A DNA stretch of 64,000 bases from Hormiphora californensis (GCA_020137815.1 CM035356.1:3183063-3247062); one strand, 5' to 3'; shown: positions 20,597 through 32,265, counted from the first letter of the stretch. A program made the numbers and translations. Notes: generated by a model from the sequence alone, not told the origin.

Positions 20597-22346
20597 TCAA
20601 CCTAAAAATTTCCATTTCCATTTGAACACCTTTTTTTGTTAAAAACTCACACCTATCTGGTGTGAATTGAGTCAACTTTACTAAACAGTAAAACTGGGAG
20701 CGGGAGGGGGGTCAACACTATTTAATTTGATCTAAACGTTATTATCAACACGCACCTGCGGCAATAGCAAGACACACACCAGTCCAGAGGGAGGACTCAA
20801 CGGAGGCGCTCACAATCATACCCACAAATGTTCCAGCAGGAGTACTGCAACTGAAGATGGGGTACACAGTTAGCAGCCCTTTTATCGGGAAAACATTTAG
20901 AACCCGTGAACGACAAAATAAATGGAATAAGTTGAATATATATCACCGTCCGCGGGCTCCAATAAAGTAGTATAGCTACCTGACTCCTGAGAGAGTCACT
21001 CTCTTCCTAATACTCACCTAAACACAAAGAGAAGGCTAAACATATTGAATCGATGCATCCGGGAGTTCTTGAAGCTAAGTGCTAGAGCCATTGCAGCGAG
21101 GGACTTGTGAGCAGCGATCGGAATCATAATCTGAGAAAAAGATGATTTGTTATGGAATAAACAGGTACAAGCACCTAAGAAATAGCGATACTTTGTGTGG
21201 GGATTGTATGTGTGTGTAGGAGCGGCTGGTATGTGGTTAGCATGTGGTTAGTATGTGGTTAGTATGTGGTTAGTATGTGTAGGATCGCATGGCCATCTGA
21301 CCCACCTTGAACTCTTCAGCGGGGTCAGGCTGACTCCCAAATGCTAATCCCGCGAGAAAGGAATGAACACTGAGCACGCCCATTAGGAGGAGCGCTGACC
21401 GGAGTCCGCTGGCTCTGAGCGAGGCAAGGAAGAGTTGACTCTCGTCCAGATGCTGCTGCTGATCTGATGAGGGTGTTACAAACAAGTTAGGATGGTCATC
21501 ATCATCATCATCATCATCGGATATCAGCCTTATCTGATCCACTTTCTTCTTTACCCTGAGGAGGACAGTTTGAAGGAACTGGGCAACTGAGCAGTGCGGT
21601 GGGTGGAGGGCCGGGGGGTGAGGAGTCCTCAGTCACTGAGGACCCCTCACCATGCCACCCCCTACTCCCAAGTAGGGCACAACACATATAAAACACAATG
21701 TGAAGTTCCACCTGATATATTTCACTTCACTCACATTTATAAGAATGCGTGCACACAACATGCAGACAACCATGCTTGGTGTACCGTTGTAATTTCTGCC
21801 CGATATGTCCTGTTACGGTTGTGTGTAGGGTGAAGAGGAGGAGGTAGGTGGTGGAAGTTAGGGTCAGGGCAAGTAGCTGACCACGATCTGCAGAGTGTTT
21901 TCGGAGGATGTCCAACGAATCACTTAACAGGTGACACATACCTCCAGCAAACAACACTGCAAAGGGACGTTTATTAATGTCAAATGTGCTTCTCCATGCG
22001 TCTATGTAATACATACAAATGTATGTCACTGTGCTCAGTGCTGGCAAGCGCAAAGGTGGCCATTTATGTACATATTTCTTACAAGGAACGACTGGTAAAT
22101 CCTGTGAAACATTATAAGGAGCCCCAACATCGTCTTACCTCCGCCCGCAAAGACGCTAAGAAATGATGTTGCTACAGTACTGCACTTGTCGACAGTGAGT
22201 GCTATGATGATTCCTATCCAGGCACAAGTAAAAGTAATGATCACCCCAGCCATGTGGTACCCTTGCTCTTGCCATTCAGGTAACCCCTCAACAGTTGCTT
22301 TGTTTTGTTCAAACAGTTCAACAGTTGCTGACGTCCCTCCTTCCAT
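20351..22346 (-). CDS. ZIP-family (SLC39, ZIP1/2/3-like) zinc/iron transporter
   Basis: ZIP proteins move zinc or iron into the cytosol. Six exons join in phase to 350 residues: 22139-22346, 21735-21956, 21306-21586, 21018-21130, 20756-20850, 20351-20484. TM1 is VIITFTCAWIGIIIALTV. The TM2 region FAGGVLFAGGMCHLLSDSL aligns without gaps to ZIP1, which decided the acceptor at 21957. TM4 reads LSVHSFLAGLAFG, TM5 IAAHKSLAAMALAL (like the ZIP1 HKGILAVSL), and the last exon ends in TM8. Two oddities stand out. The TM4 metal motif HSxxEG has Ala in place of Glu. The TM3-TM4 loop has a run of eight Asp instead of a His cluster. The 21735 donor and 21586 acceptor are the least certain boundaries. The ATG at 22346 leaves a 32-residue lead before TM1. 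Confidence 0.92.
20563..20594. repeat. 32-base poly-G run in a ZIP intron
   Basis: An uninterrupted run of 32 G on the plus strand (C on the gene strand), in the intron between the last two ZIP exons. Its exact length is unreliable in any read technology. Confidence 0.9.
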
Positions 22347-22561
22347 CCCCCTACTATATATGGAGAGGATTGGTTAGGTTAGGCACTGGGGAATCGAATA
22401 ATAAAATAAGTTGATAGCATAAAAATGAAAATATACTTGGTTAAAAACATGGTGAATACTAAAATAAATTAATGTAAAAATATCGATACGCTAAAAAAAC
22501 AACTTGCTGAGAGTCTCTATCTCTTCCTGGCACTTTCTTCATTATCCGACAGTCTGATTTA

Positions 22562-23606
22562 TCATTCATTTTCCTTCTTCTCGGCTTCATTGCTGTTTTC
22601 CTCTGTGTCACTAGAATTACTGTTCTCCTCAGTTTTTTCTTCATTCTCCTTCTCTTCTGCGATGTTATCGTTAGAATTGATCTTTTCCTCAGCACCGCTT
22701 GGATTGGCCAGTAACAGCATGATAGGACAGTGATCACTGCCCCATACTTTCTCCCTTATTTCACTAGCGGCAATATTTCCCACTAGTCGCTCAGACGTCA
22801 CGAAATAATCGATTCTCCAGCCAATGTTTCTCTTCCTTGCCCCTCCCATGTAGGTCCAGAACGTGTAGGCTCCAGTTCTATCTGGATAGAAACTCCGGAA
22901 GGAATCAACAAACCCGCTGTCTAACCACCCTGTAAAATCTTCCCTCTCCTCAGCGGTGAAACCAGAGTTCCTTTTGTTATTCTTGGGGTTCGCCAAATCG
23001 ATTTCATTATGTGCAACGTTCAGATCTCCAGCAACAATAACTGGCTTCTTTTTATCGAGTGACTGGCAGAATTCCAGAAATGCCGAGTTCCACGTCCTCC
23101 TGTAATCGAGTCGGACTAACTTTTGCCCGGAATTGGGCACATAAACATTTACAAGAAAGAAGTTCTCATACTCTGCAGTTATCACTCTCCCCTCATTGTC
23201 ATGTTCCGTGATATCAATACCATAGGCTAACGGTCCAGGGGCTTCGTTTTGGAGTAAAGGGCAGGTGCTGGAATAACCTTTCTTCTGGGCGGAGTTGTAG
23301 AAAATGTGGTATCCTGGAAGTTTTGCAGACTCTGGATAATCACTTTCGGCACACTTCGTTTCTTGTAGGCATATAATGTCAGGTTCTTCAAACTTGAAAG
23401 TAGTTGAATTTTTCACTCTTGGTGACTGCCCTGATACCATTCACGTTCCAAGATATGATTTTAACATTCCAATCCCTGCCGTCCTAGAGTTTTCGTGTCA
23501 GGATTGAAATCTATATCCTTGAGATCTGTGGGCAGTTCAGTTTCTCTTCCATCTTCGCCTTCTTAGATGAGTTTTCATCCTTGCCATTCTTGAGAAACCG
23601 TTTCAT
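22562..23606 (-). pseudogene. apex1: APE1-like apurinic endonuclease, intronless, three frame breaks
   Basis: APE1 cuts DNA 5' of abasic sites in base-excision repair. From an ATG at 23606 the reading begins MKRFLKNGKDENSSKKAK, a basic nuclear-type leader, but one open frame covers only the rest of the enzyme. Frame changes are needed near 23541-23550, 23481-23488 (CTAGGACGG) and 23395-23402 (TTTCAAG). Beyond them every catalytic landmark is intact: SWNVNGIRA, LQETKC, VYVPNSG, GDLNVAH, GWRIDYF and GSDHCP. An acidic Glu/Asn-rich tail of about 45 residues follows, unlike human APE1. There are no introns, while all neighbouring genes have them. A processed copy is therefore possible, but no poly-A tail or target duplication is visible. 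Consensus errors are the other explanation, since the domain shows no decay elsewhere. Confidence 0.85.
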
Positions 23607-24589
23607 TGTGCTAAGATGAGAGCGATTCGACAAATAGGCAACCTGAGAAACTTGCCTCGTGACGTATCAAAACTGATAGAAAACGCGAGATCATGAAAAT
23701 TGAAACTCGGCAAATTTGCAAAAATAGAGCTGTGCCGCTCTGGGTGTAACGACTGAACCGTTTTGAGCTGCAGTTCCCAAGTGCCAGTGGCGAATCTAGG
23801 TCAGGTCACAGTTTTTGTTGCGAGAAATCAGAAAAGAGAGAAAACGGCGATTTCGGTCAAAAAATGAAAATTTAGGGTGATCGCGAGAAAAAAATCAATA
23901 CAATCGACGCGACGAAATAATTATCAGGGAGTGGCTTTTTCGGGCATAATTCGCGCGTTACATTGAATGCGACGCATTTTGTTAATGCGCGCGATATTTC
24001 CCCATCTGCATGGCATTTTTTTTATGAATTGAAAATCCGACAGATTTCCTTTTCAGGTCACAACTCACACTTTATTATTGTTCCACATGTTTGGAGTGCT
24101 CTACGCGCCCATCAGAGGGCCCTGCAGCCAACAAAAAAAACTCGTTCAGGCGGTCTAAACTTTTCAAAATACCTAAAAAGTGTTACGGCCCCGCCCCAGA
24201 CCCCGCGTCGCTCCGTCCCCTACAACCCCGACAGCGTTCCACACCCTGCTACGGGTTCCCCATATCCCCCCATAGCGCTGGACACACTTGAGCTTCCGCA
24301 GTCGAGAGCCACTCACCGCCCATGCCCAATGCGAGCGTTTTAACGGCAACTGATTAAGGGGACTAAAACTAAGGCCAAGTGCCAACCTAACGACTCAGTC
24401 ACGTAACGCGTACGGCGTGACGATCTTTGAAATGTGTAGTTGTACTTGCATCATGAAATACAGACAAGCGGTAGAAGCGCGATATTTAATTGGACATCGG
24501 AGGTCGAAAATTGCGTCCCTAAACCAGTGTAAACCAGTGTAAATCGTATAAACAAAACGGCTTTGTGAGTAACCCCTTTATTTAGTAGT
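23607..24589. other. Intergenic region between divergent APE1-like and APLF-like genes
   Basis: The two DNA-repair genes point away from each other across about 980 bp, so promoter sequence for both probably lies here. The stretch near 24080-24300 is GC- and C-rich. No TATA box or known operator is recognisable. Open frames at 23963-24385 show no domain. Confidence 0.5.
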
Positions 24590-27313
24590 ATGAGAGGAGA
24601 GGTGTTATACTCACAGGAGGCTCAAATTGTTAACGCACTAGAGGACAGGAAACCCAAAATGCAGTGGTGTCTGTGTCCACTGAACTCTGAGGATTTTACG
24701 GGTGACATATTTCTACCAGATCAGGGGGAGGTCAACATTGGACGGGCAATTCTAGGAGTATGTAACAAGATTATTTGCATTATTTTCTAACACTAAAATA
24801 TGTTCTAACATGAACATTTTACCTTTTAGAAAATCCTAATGCTAACACGAACACAACACCTTTATGGTACACCCTGCAAATTCGGGTTATTTTTTATTAA
24901 ACTCATGGAAAATACTTGATCACATTATAAGCTCTCTCCATTTCCCCAGATTAATGACAGGAAGATCTCAAGGAACCATCTTGGGATCAGGATCCAGGAT
25001 AGAGAGCTCTCAATTAAACTGGTGGGTGTTTAGCAGCTGTGTGTCATGTGTGTGTGTGTGTTGATTGAGCGTTCCTAGTTCTAGGACTCCTAGTCCCAGG
25101 GGCTGTGTATATCAACTGTGTGTGTGTTGACTGTTGGTGGGGCAGCGCTGTCTTTATACTACATGCACCGGTGCACTGTCTCTAGTATACTACATGCACC
25201 CATGCTGTCTCTATAAAACAGAGTGTGACATACACCGTGTGTGCAGTTTTGTTTCCGTATTCCTGCCAACACAACCACACCCTCCGTGTTTTGCACACCA
25301 TTCTGTGGAACAGTTTACACACAGACCCCCTTCTTGCCTTGTTCCACCCTCTCCATCCGTGCCCCGGGCTAGAATATAACCCCTTCCTCCCTCTCCCAGT
25401 TGCACAAGAATCCCTGCCATGTAAAGAAGGCTGGTCAGTCACTACCCCAGGAAATTCCATCGGGTCATTTCATCAAGCTGACAGAGGGCGACCAAATCAG
25501 CCTCATGATGGCTTACGCCTATGCGGTGGACTTTAAAGATATATCAGAGGCCCAACCGCCCAAGTTCCGTCCGCGGACTAACTCAGCTCTAACGACCGTG
25601 GATGACGGGGTTAATATTCGGATTACCAACAGGCATCACTATGTAGCATATCAGCCTACCGTGCCACGGCACTTGGAAAGAGGTAACTTTTTTGAAGAGT
25701 TTTGTAGCAGCATGGCAGTGTGTTTATTTTCCGTATTTTTACCCCACGTACTGACGTTGGAGGGTATCATTGGAAGGAGGGGGTGTGAGACAGTAGTAGG
25801 AATATGTAGAAAATTGTGGAAGTCATGAACTGAAAACAATAAACTTGGAACTAAAGAGGAATGTGCTCCATCACTCCTTATATACGTCACTCGAAGTCAT
25901 GTTTGTCTTTTTCTCTTGTTAATTTGATTATTTCTTATTAAGGGGAAGCACTGGTCGGAACTAGCAAGCTAGCATAATACCAGCAAGCAACTTTAGTGGC
26001 CCAGGGGGCCATGGATTTCATACAAATCTTATGGTCTAATTCCACAGTTATGAAATAAACCGGTTTTAGATGTCTCCTACATAATTCCTCTCCACGTAAT
26101 CTCCCACTACCCCCAGGTTTGGAAGAGGAAGAAGAAGTAGATGAGGAGATCCCAAAAGGTCCTCTTGAATCACACATGAGTTATAGGGATCCAGATAAAG
26201 GTATTAATAATTAATTAATTAATAATAATACACATATGATGGGTGACAAGTCCCGAGTTCGCTAAAACTGTGCAGTCGCTAATATGGTATCTATATAGTT
26301 CTATTCGGTGTTCAAATTTATAACTGATTTGCTGCGTCTCTTTACTATGTGTTGCTTTACGAACACCATTCCATTGACTAGTTCTGAATGTTTTTAGTTG
26401 ACTATTCCACATTCCAGGAGGCCCACCGTATTTTTTCCAATCTTGCCTAGATAGCAGTAGGGCAGCAGGAAGCTCTGAGAGAAGTGAGAGAACTATACCG
26501 TGTATCACTTGATCAAGCTTTAGCTGAAATTAATAAACGCTGATTCCGCGCGGATGATTGATTAGTTGCGATCATGTCAAAATTGGTATCCAGTTATCTA
26601 TTCTGGATCATGCATGGATACCATGCGGATAACCAATCGCAGATTCGAAACATCTATCCGCAATCCGTGAATCCGCGTTTATTAATTTAAGCTTTTATAT
26701 GTCCATAAAATCTCCATGCTATACATAATAAATAATTTTAACTAAAAAATGTAATTATAATTGTTCAATAGGTAGTTCAATATCAAACTAAATAACTAAC
26801 CCATAAATCCCATATTCCCAGAGGTGCCTGGATCCGGACTCGATTTTCAAACGGGATTCGTACATACATCAGAGATTCCGACAGGTGAGAGAACCTCCGC
26901 TAGCTCGCTTCCAGAATCTCCTTGTCCTCTCTCTTATCTCTAGTCCGTATCTCTACTCAAACCTTCCTCTCACTCTTCTTCTCTCCATCCTTCGTTCTTC
27001 TCATCTCATCCTCCGCGTGACTCTTAAAAGGTGTGTGCAAACATGCTCGCCGGTAGAAAGATCGGCAAAATGCAGGTCTCTCTCTCTAGCAACTGTTAAT
27101 GCTAAGAGATCGCCTGCAGAATAGAGAGAGATCCGCATCGACGAGACGAGACAAGACCTGACTGAAGAGCAAGCAAATAATACCCACCGTCTCATTTCCG
27201 GACAGCTCGGTCTCCGTCCTTCACTCGATCTCTCTCCCATCTCCTTCTTTCTCTCTCCGATATCTCCTGCATCACTTCCTCGCGTCGGCTCTCTCATCTC
27301 TACTTCCTCCTCT

Positions 27314-27349
<36 letters not shown>

Positions 27350-28330
27350 GTCTCTCTCTCTATCTCTCTCTCTCTCTCTCTGGCAGGTCGCCCCAGACAT
27401 CCCTGGTTCTCCTGACTCGGACCAGGAACAGGATGATGTGGATGAAGACGATGATGCTCCAAACAGCATGTTCTCAAATCATAGCGAGGAGAAACCTAGT
27501 TACAGGTAGGTGGGAGTAGTAGGTGGTAGAGAGGTAGGGCCCCTACCTTTCCTCCTACCCCTCCCTCTCCTACCGTAGGGGAACCGGGAGGGAGGGGGAG
27601 AAATAGAGGGATCTTGGTTGGTTACGAAATAACCCCTCTGGCAAGGGAGAGGTAACTTCGTCACCAAAGATCTGCTGCAGCAGCTGGTATTATAGCAGAG
27701 CTGGGAGAAATGTTGATAAACATTAGGATTAGAGTTGAGTTGGGTCATGTGCAAAATGCAGCCCACCACGCCTAGACTTCACAGTTACTTGCGAATAACT
27801 TGCTGCAGTGCAGTGCAATATATGAACAAATAATACAAGGACATGTGGGTTAGATGGATAGTTGTCAGATGAATAACACATTTTACTAATTTCACATTTC
27901 CTTGTTCGTACAAACAATTTCCTTTTCTTATCAGTTATTCAAATACACATGATGCAAATGAATGACGACATTATTATCACATTTTTAACATTACAGCTCC
28001 CTCTTCGTGATGAAATGACATAATTCACTTTTAGGGGGTGAATCATAATTCACTTTACATGTCGAGTGTGGAACACACTTCACACATCATCTAGATGCAT
28101 CTAGACTCTATAATATAGTTATAGGGCCTATAACCGGATCAAATTATCATTAAATCCCTTGATAGTTGCCCCACTGTGATACTATCAGGGGAGTGTTATA
28201 ATTTATTACCCATTACTGACCCCACACCTCTCTTCTCCGCAGAATATTATACAAACAGAACCAGCTCCCCAAGAAAAAAGAAGTCTTATGGAGGAACATC
28301 TGTGGAAAAACACCCAGCAAAAACGACTAG
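24590..28330 (+). CDS. aplf: APLF-like FHA-domain protein
   Basis: APLF binds phosphorylated XRCC1/XRCC4 through its FHA domain and supports end joining. Seven exons join in phase to 288 residues: 24590-24757, 24950-25021, 25400-25682, 26117-26200, 26822-26884, 27397-27505, 28243-28330. The FHA domain (about residues 24-120) has INIGR-like NIGRAILGINDRKISRNH and then LHKNPC, matching human IGRGPLLGITDKRVSRRH and IHTNPC, a spacing typical of the APTX/PNKP/APLF group. The rest is short and acidic (EEEEEVDEE; DSDQEQDDVDEDDD), recalling the human acidic histone-binding tail. The PBZ zinc fingers and the Ku-binding motif of human APLF are not seen. The acceptor CCCCAG at 27396 was chosen because the nearer CAG gives a stop. 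The last exon is uncertain: reading on at 27506 gives an immediate TAG, and another frame at 28243 stays open longer. Confidence 0.78.
26530..26685. mobile_element. 156-bp MITE in an APLF-like intron
   Basis: The ends are TTAATAAACGCTGATTCCGC and the complement of TTAATAAACGCGGATTCACG. The centre contains paired TGGTATCCA/TGGATACCA segments. The terminal TTAA may be the target duplication. Confidence 0.7.
27618..27667. mobile_element. 50-bp MITE of the TTGGTTACGAAATAACC family
   Basis: TTGGTTACGAAATAACCCCT on the left pairs with GGTAACTTCGTCACCAA on the right. It belongs to the family seen complete at 63535-63594 and as a single end near 8830. Confidence 0.7.
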
Positions 28331-28369
28331 CTTCCTATCATACATTGCGGGATATTCGTCAAGTTGTGA

Positions 28370-28375
28370 GAGAGA

Positions 28376-28417
<42 letters not shown>

Positions 28418-28452
28418 GAGAGAGAGAGAGAGTGAGAGAGAGAGAGAGAGAG
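28370..28452. repeat. GA microsatellite
   Basis: (GA)n with regular TGAGAG interruptions, just beyond the last APLF-like exon. Confidence 0.95.
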
Positions 28453-29761
28453 AAACACTCTGAAGGAAGAAGAGAGACCCAGGGATAGATGTGTATAAAA
28501 TATGCGTATGTTTGTTCGCTGTTACAGCGTTTTGAGAGAGGGAGAGAGAGAGGGTGATCTAACTTCTAAGACTTCCGGTTTGAAAATTCTCTACTTGAGA
28601 ATTGTATTTTTTGATAAAGTGTGACATAGGACACCAGTGGAGCTGCGTGTGCCATTAACTTTCCTTGAATTCTGTATAAAAATTGAGCGGTTTCTGAGAG
28701 ACGTCCACTCAATATATATGATAACACACTGCAAGATTGTGTGAGCCCCGACTGACCATTTAATGTTTTAAGATGACTAATTTTATACGGACCGTGACTA
28801 GGTAATTCCTTTACTTTACCTTAGGTATAATCTATGTATCAGGAACCGACCGAATCAGGAAATACTGGTCCCTGATTGGCTGATAACCAGTCACGTGACC
28901 TAAACAAAGAGTTCTGATTGGTTGCTTACTTGTTTCGGTCGGTTCCTGCTATGTATTTATGTGTGAATCATCGTGCACCTGATTAGAGTTAGTAAATTAG
29001 AAACGAGATTTATTTAGTAAAGAGAGATATAATGTTTTTGTGTTTTTTTATGTCCCATATATATATTGTGAAAACCTCATTTGTTAAGTAAAGCATTTCA
29101 ACAAGCTATAGATACAGCGTTTATGTTTGTCTTGTCGGTACACATATTATTACATGAATGCATGTGTGATCGGTCTCCTTCCCCCCATCTATCTCACCCA
29201 TCTCTCTCCCCCGTCTCCCTGTGCATGTGTGCATTCTCACGTGTCACGTACGGCACGTATATCTGACCGTATGTCACACACATCACACAAATGGAATTGT
29301 AATGAAAAGTTTGTTTTAGACATGTACATCGGACCTAGCCCGGGTGCTGGTGGGAAAATTAAATTGAAACACTGAAACCTCACCAATAAACATAGAGCAC
29401 TGTCGTTGGAAAGTGAACCAGCTTCGTGTGTGGTTACTCGATTATCAATGAAGTTAAAGGACTGTGAGTGTGCCCAATACAACAACAAAGTGTGGCAGTA
29501 GAAAACATATTGTTCTAGAACAGAAGCTACCACAGTACCACCTCTTACCATATTCAATGCTATCTAGTGTCTAGTGGCTGACATTGCATTTTATTTAATA
29601 AGGTTCGGTAGATCGCTCATCGCCCGACACCAACCCCATTCAATGCTATCTAGTGTCTAGTGGCTGACACCAAATTTTGTTTTATAAAATAAAATTTGGT
29701 GTCCCCTATAAATAGGGTTCGGTAGATCGCCCACCACTAACCATATCTAGTGTCTACAGCC
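28453..29761. other. Intergenic stretch with a hAT-type MITE and tandem duplications
   Basis: No gene is seen. The stretch holds the MITE at 28840-28948 and a duplicated block upstream of the next gene at 29540-29760. In that block TCTAGTGTCTAGTGGCTGAC and GGTTCGGTAGATCGC recur, and a 16-bp-arm hairpin (ACACCAAATTTTGTTT) sits at about 29668-29703. Confidence 0.6.
28840..28948. mobile_element. 109-bp hAT-type MITE with 8-bp target duplication
   Basis: The ends are CAGGAACCGACCGAA and its exact complement. The flanks are CTATGTAT on both sides (28832-28839 and 28949-28956), a perfect 8-bp duplication as made by hAT transposases. The length and lack of an open frame make it a MITE. Confidence 0.92.
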
Positions 29762-31761
29762 ATGTTATTCAGTGATGCCGTGGAGCCTGTTGTGGAATAC
29801 TTTAGGAGCAATCCACTTCCCTACCAGGGGGAACCCATGTTATATGAACCAATGGACGGACTTGACAAACGACGGTATGGAGACAATTCTCTTTGATTTC
29901 TCTTTTGGGTATAATTCTCACTCCGTATTTTCAACCCCTTGCTCCAGTCCCCCATCATCCAATTCATTGTGGGCACAATTAATTTATCACACGCATACTC
30001 GTATGGCCGGTTCATCATATTAACGGGTGACAACTAAAAATCTGGACAATTTTCTGTGAGCTCTAGCGCCGGCCCCGCTTGAGATACAGCTTCAGGCCAG
30101 TGATAGAACGATTTTTCAGACAATTTTGAATCAGAATAACAAAACGGGAAAAACTAAAAAGTTCATTTTCATTGCGATATCGCATCATTTCCTCTTGACC
30201 CACCAAAGCATGTAGTACTTGAAATTTACACACTTTTCTAGCACCTCTAGCGCCTGCTATTTTGAGATACAGCTTCGGGGCAGCGATAGAATGATTTTCA
30301 GACGATTTTGAACGAAATTAATTTTGTTTCACACTCCGATAAACTCAATTCTAATCACAGAATCATCTGTAACAAACCCTTCAAAGCGTAGTTTACAGGT
30401 AATTTGAGAAATCGCCATTTTGACGATCTCTCGAAACATTTATGACTTGGAAAACCAACTTCCTGATAAGCTAAAAGTTGAAACTTGGCAGTTATGTTGG
30501 TTATGGCATGAACAACCATTATTTCAAATTTGAGAATTTTATCTCATCGGGAAGGTCGTTTCTGATCACACAGAAATCTCAAATCTCCGTACACATGCTT
30601 TGGTGGGTCAAGAGGAAATGATGCGATAACGCAATGAAAATGAACTTTTTAGTTTTTTCCGTTGTGTTATTCTGATTCAAAATTGTCTGAAAAATCGTTC
30701 TATCACTGGCCTGAAGCTGTATCTCAAGCGGGGCCGGCGCTAGAGCTCACAGAAAATTGTCCAGATTTTTAGTTGTCACCCGTTATGTATCAATTCATGA
30801 AACATAATCTCTCTTTTCACCAGGGAATTCTCCTGAACATATAATCCACACGAAAGATTCACTTGAATAGACGTGGTTGGTATAATGTGTGGTGTTACCT
30901 GTCTGGCGCCGCAGACCCCATCTGAGCATTTAAATGTGTTTTCAAATCGGGGTCTGACGCCGGTCGCCAGCCAATAACACCACATCTCTGCTACAACTTC
31001 TTCCCACTACTATGATCATCTCTGCAGGTTGCCGGATGTTATAGAGGGAGTGAAGGAGCGAGAAGACATGTTCCTGGGAGAGAGGAGGCAAGATAAGAGG
31101 GTGAACAGTACAGGGTGGTCAAAGGAACAGGAGCATACTGCTGATGTCATGCTGGGTGGGTAATGGATATCAGATTGTAGTAGTTCAAACAAAAGAATTG
31201 TAATATTTGTTATTTGTAATCAAAAATCATATTTCTCGACGATCAACACCCTAATTTTACCCTGTCTCTAACACCTCCTCTATCCCACTATATACAGGAT
31301 TAGTACACATGCTTGTTGGGGGTGTTGACGAGGCCCACGATCTCGTCCTACCCCACTCCCTCCCCTGTGACACAGAGTGGGGTGGTCCTGCCGTCCTAGA
31401 TTCAGCCGCCATGGCAACTGCCACCTACACACACGCTCTAGTACACCGGACAGAGGGAGGTCACGAGGGTGAGCTGGGTATGATTGGTTGGAAGAACGCT
31501 CTAACATGGTTCAGTGAGACCCCCACTGAGTGTGTGTTGTTTGGGAGGTTTGGGAGGGTGGCTGAGAGGGTTAGAGAGGGCTGGAAGTGGGAGAGTGAGG
31601 AGGATAGGATGAGGTGTCAAGGTGGAGGGTGGAGGGAGGTGGTTGGGTTGTTCTCACAGGAAGGTAAGAGTGAGGGAGTAGAGAGGTTTTGTAATGCACT
31701 ACATAATGCTGAGATGGAGATGGTTTTGGAACATTGTAATCGAGTTGTCAACAGTGGCTGA
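29762..31761 (+). CDS. Conserved-looking cytosolic protein, family not recognised
   Basis: Three exons, 29762-29874, 31028-31155 and 31298-31761, join in phase (2, then 1) to 234 residues. I do not recognise the family. The N-terminal 38 residues begin MLFSDAVEPVVEYFRSNPLP. The middle is charged, with EGVKEREDMFLGERR. The last exon contains a motif-like core, LVGGVDEAHDLVLPHS followed about 25 residues later by TATYTHALVHRTEGG, then a Trp-, Arg- and Glu-rich part ending in NSG. There is no signal peptide or membrane helix. The spaced His residues (DEAH, PHS, THALVH, GGHEGE) could bind a metal, but that is a guess. Intron 1 contains a 761-bp palindromic element, and the other intron is short. 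Confidence 0.72.
30023..30783. mobile_element. 761-bp palindromic element in an intron
   Basis: The outer arms of about 190 bp are near-perfect complements starting ACGGGTGACAACTAAAAATC, with TA on both sides. The roughly 370-bp middle carries a second, diverged copy of part of the arm (CTCTAGCGCC...GAGATACAGCTTC), so the element looks built by internal duplication. It lies in the sense intron of the unrecognised gene. Confidence 0.85.
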
Positions 31762-32049
31762 TGGTAAAGACTATCATATACCCTCAGACCCAGATACCAG
31801 ACTTTTATGATAGACCCGGACCCACAGAATCTTCAGAGTTCAGAACAATTTTTTATTTGGTTTTTAGACGAAGTTACATGGTGATATATCCGAGAAAATA
31901 ATGATAAAAGTGAATTATTATTGGTTTGACCCGACCAAAACCACAGTTGTTTTCATTTTGTTGTTCTACAGTTGTTAGTTTGTCAAGTATGATAGGTCGG
32001 CAGCTAGAACGGCTCCGCCTAGCACTAGCCTCCCTCTCTCTATCTATCT

Positions 32050-32265
32050 CGAATTGAGAAGAGCGCGAGGAGCGAGGAGAGAGAGAGAGAAGAGAGAGCG
32101 CGAGAGAGAGAGAGGAGCGAGCGCGCGCGGAGCGGACGCAGCGCGCGCACGCGACAACGCGCAGCGCGCGCGCGGCGCGCTCGCGCGCGCAAGCGGAACG
32201 GAAGAGAGAGATAGCGAGACGGATTCGAGGCTCGTCTCTGCTCTCTGTCGCTCTCTCGTCTCTCC

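Noticed and set aside
21514-21711. 65-codon minus-strand frame as a ZIP exon
   Set aside because: It runs in a different frame from the ZIP TM4 exon and stops. The acceptor at 21587 after a long pyrimidine tract gives the right frame.
27387-27396. First CAG acceptor before APLF-like exon 6
   Set aside because: Using it in the required phase gives a TGA within nine codons. The next acceptor (CCCCAG at 27391-27396) keeps the frame open.
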